A DNA stretch of 64,000 nt from NCBI RefSeq assembly GCF_002218085.1, contig NZ_BDUC01000002.1, forward strand, positions 434,001 through 498,000, written 5' to 3'. This document shows positions 52,041 through 61,029 of this stretch, piece by piece; positions within the stretch are counted from its first letter, which is position 1, and each line of letters starts with the position of its first letter. This DNA comes from Tolypothrix sp. NIES-4075. Its GTDB lineage: Bacteria; Cyanobacteriota; Cyanobacteriia; Cyanobacteriales; Nostocaceae. A program made the position numbers and the translations under genes. The notes below the pieces were generated by a model. The model searched no databases. It was not told where the DNA came from and worked only from the letters and a program-made list of their open reading frames with translations.

Positions 52041-52080
52041 TGAGAACTGAAGTCCTCATCTGTCGAGACGAAGCCTTACA

Positions 52081-52206
52081 GGTTATGAGTCTATCAAAGC
52101 CTTAGACAGTGAAGATATTGCAGGGGCAATTGTTTACGCTGTTAGGCAGTCAGCGCATGTGAATGTTAATGAAATTTTGATTCGACCGACTGAGCAAGAC
52201 GGATAA
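52081..52206 (+). pseudogene. C-terminal remnant of an SDR oxidoreductase
   Basis: Open stretch GYESIKALDSEDIAGAIVYA then VNVNEILIRPTEQDG ending in TAA. This is the end of a YdfG-like short-chain dehydrogenase (the NVNEILIRPT motif). The Rossmann core is missing, with a palindromic repeat in its place, so the gene is deleted. Confidence 0.65.
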
Positions 52207-52249
52207 ACAAATGGGGATTAGGCTTAAAAGTATAAAGCGCGATCGCTCG

Positions 52250-52315
52250 TAGTTCGTAGTGAGCGGTTTACCGCTCAATTGCAAGCGTATCAACGGCTGA
52301 AGCCGTTACTACATT
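52250..52315. repeat. GTAGTGAGCGG/CCGTTACTAC composite palindrome
   Basis: GTAGTGAGCGGTTTACCGCTC and ACGGCTGAAGCCGTTACTAC frame a short loop upstream of the oxidoreductase gene. Same family as 6022, 49940 and 59113. Confidence 0.7.
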
Positions 52316-52359
52316 TAGAGAAAATGAGCATAACCCTTGAACCTCAAACAATAAAAATT

Positions 52360-53343
52360 ATGAAAGCAGCATGGTATGAGCGACTTGGCAATCCTCAAGA
52401 AGTACTAAATATTGGTGAACTAGAAATTCCTCAACCAGATGCCGGCGAAGTCCGCGTGCGAGTGTACGCTTCTGGTGTCAATCCATCGGATGTCAAACAG
52501 CGGAGTGGCTGGGGTGGGCTAAAAATGCGACATCCACGGGTAATTCCCCACAATGACGGAGCCGGGATAATTGACGCAGTAGGAGAAGGCGTATCTTCTC
52601 AAAGGATAGGCGATCGCGTTTGGATTTATGAAGCAACTTTGGCGCATCCATTTGGAACAGCTGCAGAATATGTAGTTGTACCGAGCGAAAATGCAGTTTT
52701 ATTACCCGATAATACCGAGTTTGCTGCCGGCGCTTGTTTAGGTGTTCCAGCAATGACGGCACATAATTGCGTCTTCAAAGATGGTGCAGTAAGTGGACAA
52801 ACAATCCTCGTGACTGGTGGTGCAGGTGCAGTTGGTAACTATGCAATTCAACTGGCAAAATGGGGTGGTGCAAAGGTGATTACCACCGTTAGTTCACCGC
52901 AGAAAGCGGAAATAGCTAGTGCGTCGAAAGCAGATTATGTGATTAACTATAAAACAGAAGATGTCGCCGCTCGAATTAAAGAAATAACAGATAATAAAGG
53001 TGTTGATCGAGTTGTTGATGTGGACTTTGCCAGTAATTTAGAAATTAACTTGGCAGTGGTGAAGCGTAATGGAATTATTGCCACCTATGCGTCTGATTCA
53101 AATAAAGAACCGCAGATACCTTTTTATTCTTTAGTCTACAAAAATATCACGGTTCATTACGTGCTAGTCTATGTAATGACGAAAGAAGCACATCAGAAAG
53201 CCGCAAAAGACATTACAACTTGTTTAAAAGCTGGATTGCATCATGTAATTGCTCAACGTTTTCCCTTATCGCAAATTGCCGCTGCACATGAAATGATCGA
53301 AAGCGGACAAGCTGTTGGTAACTTGGTTGTGGAGATTGTATAA
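52360..53343 (+). CDS. NADPH:quinone reductase-like zinc-free MDR oxidoreductase
   Basis: 327 residues from the ATG giving MKAAWYERLGNPQEV. The N-terminal GroES-like domain lacks the catalytic zinc ligands of alcohol dehydrogenases. The Rossmann motif is VTGGAGAVGNYAIQLAKWGG. Such enzymes reduce quinones or enones with NADPH. Longer readings upstream pass through palindromic repeat DNA and are rejected. Confidence 0.85.
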   Translation: MKAAWYERLGNPQEVLNIGELEIPQPDAGEVRVRVYASGVNPSDVKQRSGWGGLKMRHPRVIPHNDGAGIIDAVGEGVSSQRIGDRVWIYEATLAHPFGTAAEYVVVPSENAVLLPDNTEFAAGACLGVPAMTAHNCVFKDGAVSGQTILVTGGAGAVGNYAIQLAKWGGAKVITTVSSPQKAEIASASKADYVINYKTEDVAARIKEITDNKGVDRVVDVDFASNLEINLAVVKRNGIIATYASDSNKEPQIPFYSLVYKNITVHYVLVYVMTKEAHQKAAKDITTCLKAGLHHVIAQRFPLSQIAAAHEMIESGQAVGNLVVEIV

Positions 53344-53372
53344 AATGAGTAATTTTCATCCTGTTGCTTTTT

Positions 53373-53431
53373 CGTAGTAAGGACTTCAGTTCTTTTTTGA
53401 TCGGATGAGGACTGAAGTCCTCACTACGAAG
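53373..53431. repeat. CGTAGTAAGGACTTCAG palindrome
   Basis: CGTAGTAAGGACTTCAGT and ACTGAAGTCCTCACTACG surround a 20-base loop, between the oxidoreductase and the convergent leuA. It may act as a bidirectional terminator. Confidence 0.7.
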
Positions 53432-53498
53432 TTATCAACCAGGACTTATGCTTTGATTATGAAAAAACTAACCGGACTCTTACGCAGAGTTCACAGGA

Positions 53499-55109
53499 TC
53501 AAATTTGCTGGGCTGTTACCTGTTCTTGCTTCTGGGATTGCTGCAAATAAGCATACAATCTATTCAGTGCATTTACGTAAGCTTGAGCCGAGGCAACTAT
53601 GATGTCTGTATTCGCCGCATGTCCGGCAAATACTTGAGATTCATACCGTAAGCGGATGGTTACTTCCCCAAGTGCATCAATGCCTTCTGTTACCGATTGT
53701 ACAGAAAACTCAATTAACTGATTTGGGACGTTAACGACGCGGTTAATTGCTTTATAAACCGCATCTACAGGACCTGTACCGATCGCTGCGTCAGTTAATT
53801 CTTCACCTTCTGGGGTGCGGAGGGTGACAGTTGCGGTGGGACGAGCGCGATCGCCACTAGAAACTTGCACCAACTCTAATCTAAACAAATCGGGTGCTTG
53901 TTGAATTTCATCATTAACAATCGCTTCCAAATCCCAATCGGAAATTTCTTTCTTTTTATCGGCTACTTCTTTGAACCTAACAAACGCTTTATTTAACTCG
54001 CTTTCTGAAAGTTCAAAGCCCAATTCTTTCAACCGAGTACGGAAAGCGTTTCTGCCTGAATGTTTACCCAAAACGATTTGATTGTCTGCCAATCCAATCA
54101 ATTGGGCATCCATAATTTCATAGGTGAGCTTGTTTTTTAGCACACCATCTTGGTGAATTCCAGACTCGTGAGCAAAAGCATTTGCGCCGACTATTGCTTT
54201 ATTTGCTTGCACTAACATTCCCGTCAAATTAGAAACTAAGCGCGATGTTTTGTAAATTTGACGAGTGTCAATATTTGTCAGTGATTCTTCGGATTCTATT
54301 GGTCTTCCTAAGAACGGATTAAAATATTGTCGTCGCACATGCAAAGCCATAACTAATTCTTCTAGCGAGGCATTTCCTGCACGTTCACCAATTCCGTTGA
54401 TGGTGCATTCTAACTGCCTTGCGCCATTTTTCACAGCTTCTAGGAAGTTAGCAACTGCCAAGCCTAAATCATTATGTCCGTGAACGGAAATAATCGCGCT
54501 ATCGATGTTGGGGACATTTTCTTTAATTCCCTTAATTAACGCTCCAAATTCGCTGGGGGTAGTATAACCCACTGTGTCAGGAATGTTAACTGTTGTTGCC
54601 CCAGCAGCGATCGCTCGCTCTAATACTTGGTAAAGATATTCTGGATCGGAACGCACAGCATCCATCGGCGAAAATTCTACATCTGCCATGAAGCTTTTGG
54701 CATAAGCTACCATTTCTTCGGCGATCGCCAATACTTCTGAGCGTGACTTTCTGAGCTGATACTCTAAATGGATATCAGAGGTGGAAATAAATGTGTGAAT
54801 TCTGCCTTTAGCGGCTGGTTTTAATGCGGATGCGGCAGCTTCAATATCCGCTTTAATCGCTCTTGCCAAACTACAAATTACCGGACCATTTTCTGTGCCG
54901 ACAGTTTCTGCGATTTTGCTCACTGCCTGAAAATCTCCAGGACTTGCGAAAGCGAAACCCGCTTCGATGACATCTACCCCAAGACGGGCTAGCTGCTTGG
55001 CGATCGCCAGCTTTTCGTCTATATTCAAAGTCGCACCCGGACACTGCTCACCATCTCGCAGGGTCGTATCAAAAATGATAATTCTAAGATCGTTGTTGTT
55101 CATTTTCAT
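53499..55109 (-). CDS. leuA: 2-isopropylmalate synthase
   Basis: 536 residues. The catalytic HMGL-like barrel starts with FDTTLRDGEQCPGATL and has HGHNDLGLAVANFLEA and the GIGERAGNASLEE motif. The C-terminal LeuA allosteric domain (about 390-515) is complete. It condenses acetyl-CoA with 2-oxoisovalerate in leucine synthesis and is feedback-inhibited by leucine in general. The start may be either of two ATGs, 6 bp apart. Confidence 0.95.
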   Translation of the reverse strand: MKMNNNDLRIIIFDTTLRDGEQCPGATLNIDEKLAIAKQLARLGVDVIEAGFAFASPGDFQAVSKIAETVGTENGPVICSLARAIKADIEAAASALKPAAKGRIHTFISTSDIHLEYQLRKSRSEVLAIAEEMVAYAKSFMADVEFSPMDAVRSDPEYLYQVLERAIAAGATTVNIPDTVGYTTPSEFGALIKGIKENVPNIDSAIISVHGHNDLGLAVANFLEAVKNGARQLECTINGIGERAGNASLEELVMALHVRRQYFNPFLGRPIESEESLTNIDTRQIYKTSRLVSNLTGMLVQANKAIVGANAFAHESGIHQDGVLKNKLTYEIMDAQLIGLADNQIVLGKHSGRNAFRTRLKELGFELSESELNKAFVRFKEVADKKKEISDWDLEAIVNDEIQQAPDLFRLELVQVSSGDRARPTATVTLRTPEGEELTDAAIGTGPVDAVYKAINRVVNVPNQLIEFSVQSVTEGIDALGEVTIRLRYESQVFAGHAANTDIIVASAQAYVNALNRLYAYLQQSQKQEQVTAQQI

Positions 55110-55196
55110 CTCGTTCTTTAATTTCTACTTTTTCCGGAAAATATCTTTTATATTAATTTTCTTTACTCCTTAATTTGTAAATAATTGCTAAGAATA

Positions 55197-55718
55197 TTAA
55201 CCTTCTGTTTTTTCTATTTTATCCCGGATATCGTTCAAATCTATATATCTATCAGTAGCATTACGTAACTCCCTGGCTATCATACCTTCTGTGGATACTA
55301 CTGTTATATAAGTATTTTTTCCTCTTAATAATTCTATTGCTCTTTCAAAATCTCCATCGCCACTAAATAAAACTACTCGGTCGTATTGTTCTACTGTATT
55401 AAACATATCTACAACAATTTCTATATCTAAATTTGCTTTTTGTGAATAACGACCAGAGGAATCATCATAATATTCTTTCAGAATTTTAGTTCTGACTGTA
55501 TATCCCAAACTGATTAGAGCATCCCTAAACCCTCGCTGATCTTGTGGGTCTTTTAAGCCAGTGTACCAAAAGGCATTGATTAAGGCTGTTTCGTGATGCT
55601 CGTTTCTAAAATATTCTAAGACGCGTCGTGGATCAAAAAACCAGCCATTTTTTTGTTGAGCATAGAACATATTGTTTCCATCTACAAAAATAGATAGACG
55701 ATTCATTGGAGAACCCAT
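55197..55718 (-). CDS. LabA-like NYN domain protein
   Basis: 173 residues. The NYN nuclease-like core has MNRLSIFVDGNNMFYAQQ, KANLDIEIVVDMFN and VLFSGDGDFERAIELL, with the conserved acidic residues in place. Related LabA/LalA proteins in Synechococcus influence circadian output. The fold suggests RNase activity, but this is not shown. A second ATG (MNRLS) four codons in is an alternative start. Confidence 0.85.
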   Translation of the reverse strand: MGSPMNRLSIFVDGNNMFYAQQKNGWFFDPRRVLEYFRNEHHETALINAFWYTGLKDPQDQRGFRDALISLGYTVRTKILKEYYDDSSGRYSQKANLDIEIVVDMFNTVEQYDRVVLFSGDGDFERAIELLRGKNTYITVVSTEGMIARELRNATDRYIDLNDIRDKIEKTEG

Positions 55719-56706
55719 AGTATAGTTACACCTAATATATATAGAAAAGCATTTAGATTGAACAATAGATTATAGCAATAATAAAATGACAAATTTGCTA
55801 ATATCTATAAACTATATCGTCATTTATAGCTTTGACGTTACCTCTTTCAATTGATAAAATAGGCTGAAACAAGAGAGTGGGGCTTATAATTGGGCGCACT
55901 CACCTTTTTTACTCCTGGTAGCATAATGCCAATAAATAAATGCATAATATTCATACTAGATCTTCAGTACCCCACCAAGACTCTCTAACACACGGAGAAA
56001 ACGCTTTATTTTTATGGTTCACCTCTACAAGAAATACCTTCTAATCAAAATCTACCAATAAAATTGACTGGTGGGACAGCTTTATTAGCCATATAACAGT
56101 TAAGTTTACTCCTAAAGAGGTATGCGTAGGCTGGGAGTTGGATATAATCATCCTTATCTATAGATTTTGTCTTTAAAGCAATTCACAACATCCTTTTAAA
56201 GCTACTTCCTAGCTAGATTAACGGATTTGCGATCGCTTGGGTGAAGGTGTCTATCTCTTTGAGGACAGGTAAGACATCGGCAGTTGCGATCAAAACAGCA
56301 CCGTTACGAATGCACATCCGCTCATCACCCAAGGTCAGAGGTCTAAAGAAATTGAGTATACTCACGCTCGTGGCAACCGAACCAAACTTCAATCTGTCGA
56401 ACAATCATATATAGTCATTTGCTTTACTAAAATATATGAAGCTATGTTTCGTTTATAACTTTATATAAGAGTTTTACTTCCGATTTGGTAAAATGCTTCG
56501 CACGGTACTGGGTACTAGGGATTAGGGAAGAGGGAAGAAGTTTTCAAGCGTCCCCAGTCCCCAATCTCCAATCCATTTTTGGTAAAAAATAAAGAATAAG
56601 TTACAAATGTATAAGTTTTTCATTTAAGTATTATGTCAAGATAGTGGAACTATAACAGGGTGTAAATAAATAAAATCATTGTACGTAAATTTATGAATAA
56701 CACGAT
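55719..56706. other. Large intergenic region (988 bp)
   Basis: No firm gene. 55992-56096 is an open stretch with coding-like LYFYGSPLQEIPSNQN then TGGTALLAI and a stop, possibly a remnant. 56213-56404 (minus) is a 63-codon open frame (see rejected list). 56490-56575 has inverted GGGATTAGGGA and TCCCCAATCTCC words found elsewhere. AT-rich sequence follows, with TATAAC near 56649, a possible promoter for the kinase. Confidence 0.4.
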
Positions 56707-59091
56707 ATGGCGGAAGAACCTAAATCTACCTTACCTAAAAACTATGTCTCTGTTGCCAATAGACTGTCAAGTAAATCCACAAAAACCACCGCGACCGCAT
56801 TAGCACGTTTCTCAAAGCAGATGACTCGGTTAGGTCATCTACTTGCTGGTACTTCCGCATTAGGAGCAGCATTGCTGAGTGCTTCTGGTTTGGGTTTAAC
56901 GCAATTGATCGAAAATCAGGCACTTTCTACTTTTTATCAACTGCGCGGCTCTGTGATGCCGCCAGAAGATATCGTGATATTGGCAATTGACGATCAGTCA
57001 ACATCAACTCCTGGACAATACTATCAAGCAGACCCGAAGCAGTATGCCTACTTTGAACCGCTGCAAAAATTTCCTTATAAACGTGAGGCATATGCTCAGG
57101 TAATTGATAAGTTGATGAAAGCGGGGGCACGCTCGGTAGCATTAGATATAGTATTTGATCGACCTAATCTTGACGATACTGCTGACGATCAAAAGTTGCA
57201 ACAGTCATTGCAACGTTACGGTGACAAAGTTACTTTAGGGGCACTCTACGAATCTTTTGAGACACATCAAGGTAAATTTTGGCAACTGTCCCAGCCATCC
57301 GCGCAGTTTCGCACAGGATCGGTATCCATTGGCTCGGTTAATTTCCCCCTAGAGGTAGATGGCAAGATTCACCGTTTGGCGAGTGAATTTCCCAAGTTAT
57401 TAGCAGAAAACGAAGGTTTTGCCCCAGCAGATAAAATACCATCGTTTGATGAAGCGGTACTTGGGGCAGCAAACGTGAAATATCCGCGACCAAAAGGCGA
57501 TCGCCTGAATTTTTACGGACCAGCGGGTACATTTGAGCATATTCCTTTCTGGTACGTACTCGACCCGGAAAATTGGAATAACAATTTGCAGCAAGGAAAA
57601 ATTTTCCAAGATAAAATAGTTTTGATTGGGGCAACCGACAAGTTAAGTAATGATTATCATCCAGTAGCTGCTGCCCAAAGTCCTGAAGAAATGGCAGGGG
57701 TAGAAATTCATGCGAATGCGATCGCTACTTTAATGCAAGGAAAAGCGATCGCCCAAGCAATTAAAAATCCATTTCTGCAAGGTTTATTTGTACTGTTTTT
57801 AGTTGCTGGATGTGCGCTGATAGTTACTCGCAGCAAGCGAGGCATAATTAGATTTTTCGCTATGAGTGCCTTAGCAAGTATTTGGGGCGGAATTAGTTAT
57901 TCTATTTTTTTATATAATCAATTAATTTTACCGACTACAGTGCCAATGATGGCAATGGGTGCGATCGGGCTTTCCTATCTGGGAACCGAAGTAGCTAAAG
58001 ATAAGTTAAGAAAAAACCAATTAGTCAATATTCTTCACAAATATTCATCTAATCATGTTGCCCAAGAAATTATCAGCATGGAAGATGACCTGCAAGACCT
58101 GCTTCAGCAAAGAGAAAAAGCAATAGCCGGTAAAATACTTGACGGACGCTACAAAATTGTCAAAGTTCTCGGTTCAGGAGGATTCAGCGAAACCTACATT
58201 GCTGAAGATACCAGACGTCCACAAAACCCGCTATGTGTTGTTAAGCAGTTAAAACCAGGCAATACTAAATCAGAAAGCTTAGAAATTGCCAGACGTTTGT
58301 TTAAATCAGAAGCGCAAACCTTAGAAAAACTAGGAACACATCCCCAAATTCCTCAGTTATTGGCTTATTTTGAAGAAGACGAAGAATTTTATTTAATTCA
58401 AGAATACATAATCGGTCATCCTCTGAATCAGGAACTTCCAGCAGGTAGACTCATACCCGAAACCGCAGTTATCGAGATGTTGCGCGACTTATTGCAAACA
58501 TTAGCATTTGTTCATGACAACGGCGTAATTCACCGGGATATTAAACCCAGCAACATCATGCGACGAGATGACAACAAACTGGTACTAATTGACTTTGGCG
58601 CCGTTAAAGAAGTCACCACACAACTGCTTGAAAATCCAGAGCAAAGTGCCTTTACCATTGGCATTGGTACTAAAGGTTATGCACCAAGCGAACAATGTTT
58701 TGGGCGTCCGCAATACAGTAGTGACATCTATGCAGTTGGCATGATTGGTATTAAAGCCTTGACTGGAAAACATCCCCATGAATTAGATAGAGATGAGGAA
58801 GGAGAATTGCAATGGATTGACAAAGCAAACGTCAGTCACGCCTTAGCAGAGATTCTTAATAAAATGGTGCTGGATGACTTTAAACAACGCTATCAATCTG
58901 CATCCCTAGCTCTGGAAGCGCTTGATGAGTTGAGAAGTTCTGAATATGGGCACTATGAGGCAAATACTTTATCTTTAGAAGATACAGACACTCCCACCAC
59001 ACCTTGGGTAGAATCTAAAGACACCCCGCAACCACCATCTTCCACATCTATTGTTCCACGACCATTTGACAAATTAGAGAGTAAAAATTAG
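56707..59091 (+). CDS. CHASE2-domain serine/threonine protein kinase
   Basis: 794 residues. A membrane segment at about 40-65, an extracytoplasmic CHASE2 sensor (about 60-350; VMPPEDIVILAIDDQST, DKIVLIGATDKLSNDYHPVA), then three membrane helices (about 355-435). A cytoplasmic Hanks-type kinase follows (about 475-740): GSGGFSETYIAED loop, CVVKQL Lys, HRDIKPSNIM and DFGAVKE. All catalytic residues are intact. Ligand unknown. The neighbouring FecR and barrel genes suggest an envelope-related signal. Confidence 0.92.
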   Translation: MAEEPKSTLPKNYVSVANRLSSKSTKTTATALARFSKQMTRLGHLLAGTSALGAALLSASGLGLTQLIENQALSTFYQLRGSVMPPEDIVILAIDDQSTSTPGQYYQADPKQYAYFEPLQKFPYKREAYAQVIDKLMKAGARSVALDIVFDRPNLDDTADDQKLQQSLQRYGDKVTLGALYESFETHQGKFWQLSQPSAQFRTGSVSIGSVNFPLEVDGKIHRLASEFPKLLAENEGFAPADKIPSFDEAVLGAANVKYPRPKGDRLNFYGPAGTFEHIPFWYVLDPENWNNNLQQGKIFQDKIVLIGATDKLSNDYHPVAAAQSPEEMAGVEIHANAIATLMQGKAIAQAIKNPFLQGLFVLFLVAGCALIVTRSKRGIIRFFAMSALASIWGGISYSIFLYNQLILPTTVPMMAMGAIGLSYLGTEVAKDKLRKNQLVNILHKYSSNHVAQEIISMEDDLQDLLQQREKAIAGKILDGRYKIVKVLGSGGFSETYIAEDTRRPQNPLCVVKQLKPGNTKSESLEIARRLFKSEAQTLEKLGTHPQIPQLLAYFEEDEEFYLIQEYIIGHPLNQELPAGRLIPETAVIEMLRDLLQTLAFVHDNGVIHRDIKPSNIMRRDDNKLVLIDFGAVKEVTTQLLENPEQSAFTIGIGTKGYAPSEQCFGRPQYSSDIYAVGMIGIKALTGKHPHELDRDEEGELQWIDKANVSHALAEILNKMVLDDFKQRYQSASLALEALDELRSSEYGHYEANTLSLEDTDTPTTPWVESKDTPQPPSSTSIVPRPFDKLESKN

Positions 59092-59112
59092 TTAGTTGCA
59101 CATCAAAAAATT

Positions 59113-59160
59113 AAAGTTCGTAGTTAGCGTTTCAGCGCTAAAACACTAACTACGAACTGC
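59113..59160. repeat. AAGTTCGTAGTTAGCGTT palindrome
   Basis: GTTCGTAGTTAGCGTTTCAG and CACTAACTACGAAC form a stem-loop between the kinase and FecR genes, which converge here. Same family as the other TACG palindromes. Confidence 0.65.
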
Positions 59161-59227
59161 AAACTAACTTTGCTTGAATTGTTTTTTTAACTTAACCCGA
59201 CTGAATGTTTGATTCAGTCGGATAATT

Positions 59228-60676
59228 TCATGTGCTTGGTTTAACTGGTGGTGTAACTGGTGGAGTTGTAACTGGTGGAGTTGTAACTGGTGGAGTTGTA
59301 ACTGGTGGAGTTGTAACTGGTGGAGTTGTAACTGGTGGAGTTATAACTGGTGGAGTTATAACTGGTGGAGTTGGAGGTGACTCTATCTGGGGTGGAGTTG
59401 TAATCGGTGGAGTTGTAATCGGTGGAGTTGTAATCGGTGGAGTTGTAATCGGTGGAGTTGTAATCGGTGGAGTTGTAATCGGTGGAGTTGTAATCGGTGG
59501 AGTTGTAACCGGTGGAGTTGTAACCGGTGGAGTTGTAATCGGTGGAGTTGGAGGTGACTCTATCTGGGGTGGAGTTGTAATCGGTGGAGTTGTAATCGGT
59601 GGAGTTGGAGGTGACTCTATCTGGGGTGGAGTTGTAATCGGTGGAGTTGTAACCGGTGGAGTTGTAACCGATGGAGTTGTAATCGGTGGATTTGTAGGTG
59701 ACTCTATCTGAGGTGGAGTTGTAACTGCTGGAGTTGTAACTGCTGGAGTTGTAATTGCTGGAGTTGTAATTGCTGGAGTTGTAACCGATGTAGATCCGCT
59801 TGAATTGTCTTTTTTCTTATCGTTATTTGACAGGACTTGTCCTATATCCACCAGGGGTTCTACAGGAGAATTGTTATTAATAATGTTGTCATCGGCGGCA
59901 CTTGGCGAAGTAGGCGAACTTACTGTAAGCTTTACAAAAGATGGGTTCTCAATGACTCCCGCACCCACAATTGGCTTCTGTGCTGCTAAAGCTGTGACTG
60001 TTTCTTCTTGAACTTGAGCGATCGCCGGATCTGGACTTGGCACACCGGTTTTTCTCGCCAAATCAAGTCCCCGAACTAAATCGCTCCTATCATAAAAATT
60101 TCTCAGATCGAACTCGTATAATCCCTGAATTCTATTTTTAACTAAAACCAGCATCTGTCCGGCTTCTAGAACCCGACTTTGGGAAGCATCTTTGTTAGAA
60201 ACTTCAATACCGCTATTTGTCAGTGCGCCAACTACTGTAGTATCTGTTTGTTCGTCATAGCGCACGAATAATGCTGAACCGCGAATTGCTGCTGCTGCAT
60301 TTGGCGTTTGTATACGTGTTTGCCCTTGCTTGGGTGGGATGAGTAGCAATACAGTCCCGTTGGACAATTTAAAGTTTCGCGTCCTCGGCAAAAATTGAAA
60401 TACTGCTTGTTCTCCAACTCGTGCTAGAGAGCGATCGTTGAAACGCAACTCTGCTAGAGAAGCTCTACCTGTGGACACTCCATCCCCAGGAAACATTGCA
60501 TCTGATGAACGTGCCGGACGCTGCTGTCTATTTTTTGGTCTCAGTTGCACTAAATTGCGGATTTTTTCAATCTCCGCACGAGTTAGAGGTGTTGTCGCAC
60601 TTGCCTCTTGAGGCAAAGACACCACCGTAATTCCCCACACACCAATGACTAAAAGTGGTAATAATTTACGCAACAT
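59228..60676 (-). CDS. FecR-domain protein with Pro-Thr repeat tail
   Basis: 482 residues. Signal peptide (MLRKLLPLLVIGVWGITVVS). The FecR domain is at about 55-170 (FPGDGVSTGRASLAELRFND, IQTPNAAAAIRGSALFVRYD). After about residue 290 there are only ITTPP/VTTPP units with IESPPTPP spacers. The protein is presumably periplasmic or surface-located, with the tail crossing or binding the wall. In cyanobacteria FecR proteins are often near CHASE2 proteins, as here. The tail is encoded by a 15-bp minisatellite. Confidence 0.85.
   Translation of the reverse strand: MLRKLLPLLVIGVWGITVVSLPQEASATTPLTRAEIEKIRNLVQLRPKNRQQRPARSSDAMFPGDGVSTGRASLAELRFNDRSLARVGEQAVFQFLPRTRNFKLSNGTVLLLIPPKQGQTRIQTPNAAAAIRGSALFVRYDEQTDTTVVGALTNSGIEVSNKDASQSRVLEAGQMLVLVKNRIQGLYEFDLRNFYDRSDLVRGLDLARKTGVPSPDPAIAQVQEETVTALAAQKPIVGAGVIENPSFVKLTVSSPTSPSAADDNIINNNSPVEPLVDIGQVLSNNDKKKDNSSGSTSVTTPAITTPAITTPAVTTPAVTTPPQIESPTNPPITTPSVTTPPVTTPPITTPPQIESPPTPPITTPPITTPPQIESPPTPPITTPPVTTPPVTTPPITTPPITTPPITTPPITTPPITTPPITTPPITTPPQIESPPTPPVITPPVITPPVTTPPVTTPPVTTPPVTTPPVTTPPVTPPVKPST
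59240..59795. repeat. 15-bp minisatellite encoding the Pro-Thr tail
   Basis: Units of GGTGGAGTTGTAATC and variants (AAC, TAAC), interrupted three times by GGTGACTCTATCTGGGG. Frame is preserved (5 codons per unit). Copy number is likely to vary between strains. Confidence 0.9.
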
Positions 60677-61029
60677 AGTTTGGAATCTCTAAATATTTAA
60701 TTGATACCAAGCCAGTTCAACACAGGTTCTAATGTTAAAGGTTTAAGCTTGCTAATTGTTATAACCAGTTGATTTACGTGTATTTCCTTTAACTTTATTT
60801 AAAACTTTCAAGGCAAAACACATAAATGTACTATTATACTACATATGTCGTTTAACTTGTTCAGATAAATTCATAATTTAACTGAATAAGAAAGTGTAGT
60901 AACTATCATTCTTTTTTATGACTTAAGATAAAGTCTTATACCGGCGTTAAATTGGCTCAAAAATTTAACATTCTTAGCAGGAACTTCCTAGTAAGCTTGT
61001 GGGTCTAAGTTTGGCAAACGCGATTAAAG
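60677..61029. promoter_or_regulatory. Divergent promoter region of FecR and barrel genes
   Basis: 353 bp, AT-rich, without coding sequence. It must hold both promoters. TACTATTATACTACATATG (about 60831-60849) could supply a -10. No specific regulator site is recognised. Confidence 0.4.

Noticed and set aside
56213..56404. 63-codon minus-strand frame
   Set aside because: No recognisable family, no convincing ribosome site, and located in a gap of repeat-like sequence; not supported as a gene.
59232..59711. 159-codon plus-strand frame of Gly-Gly-Val repeats
   Set aside because: Antisense of the Pro-Thr minisatellite of the FecR gene, with no independent features.
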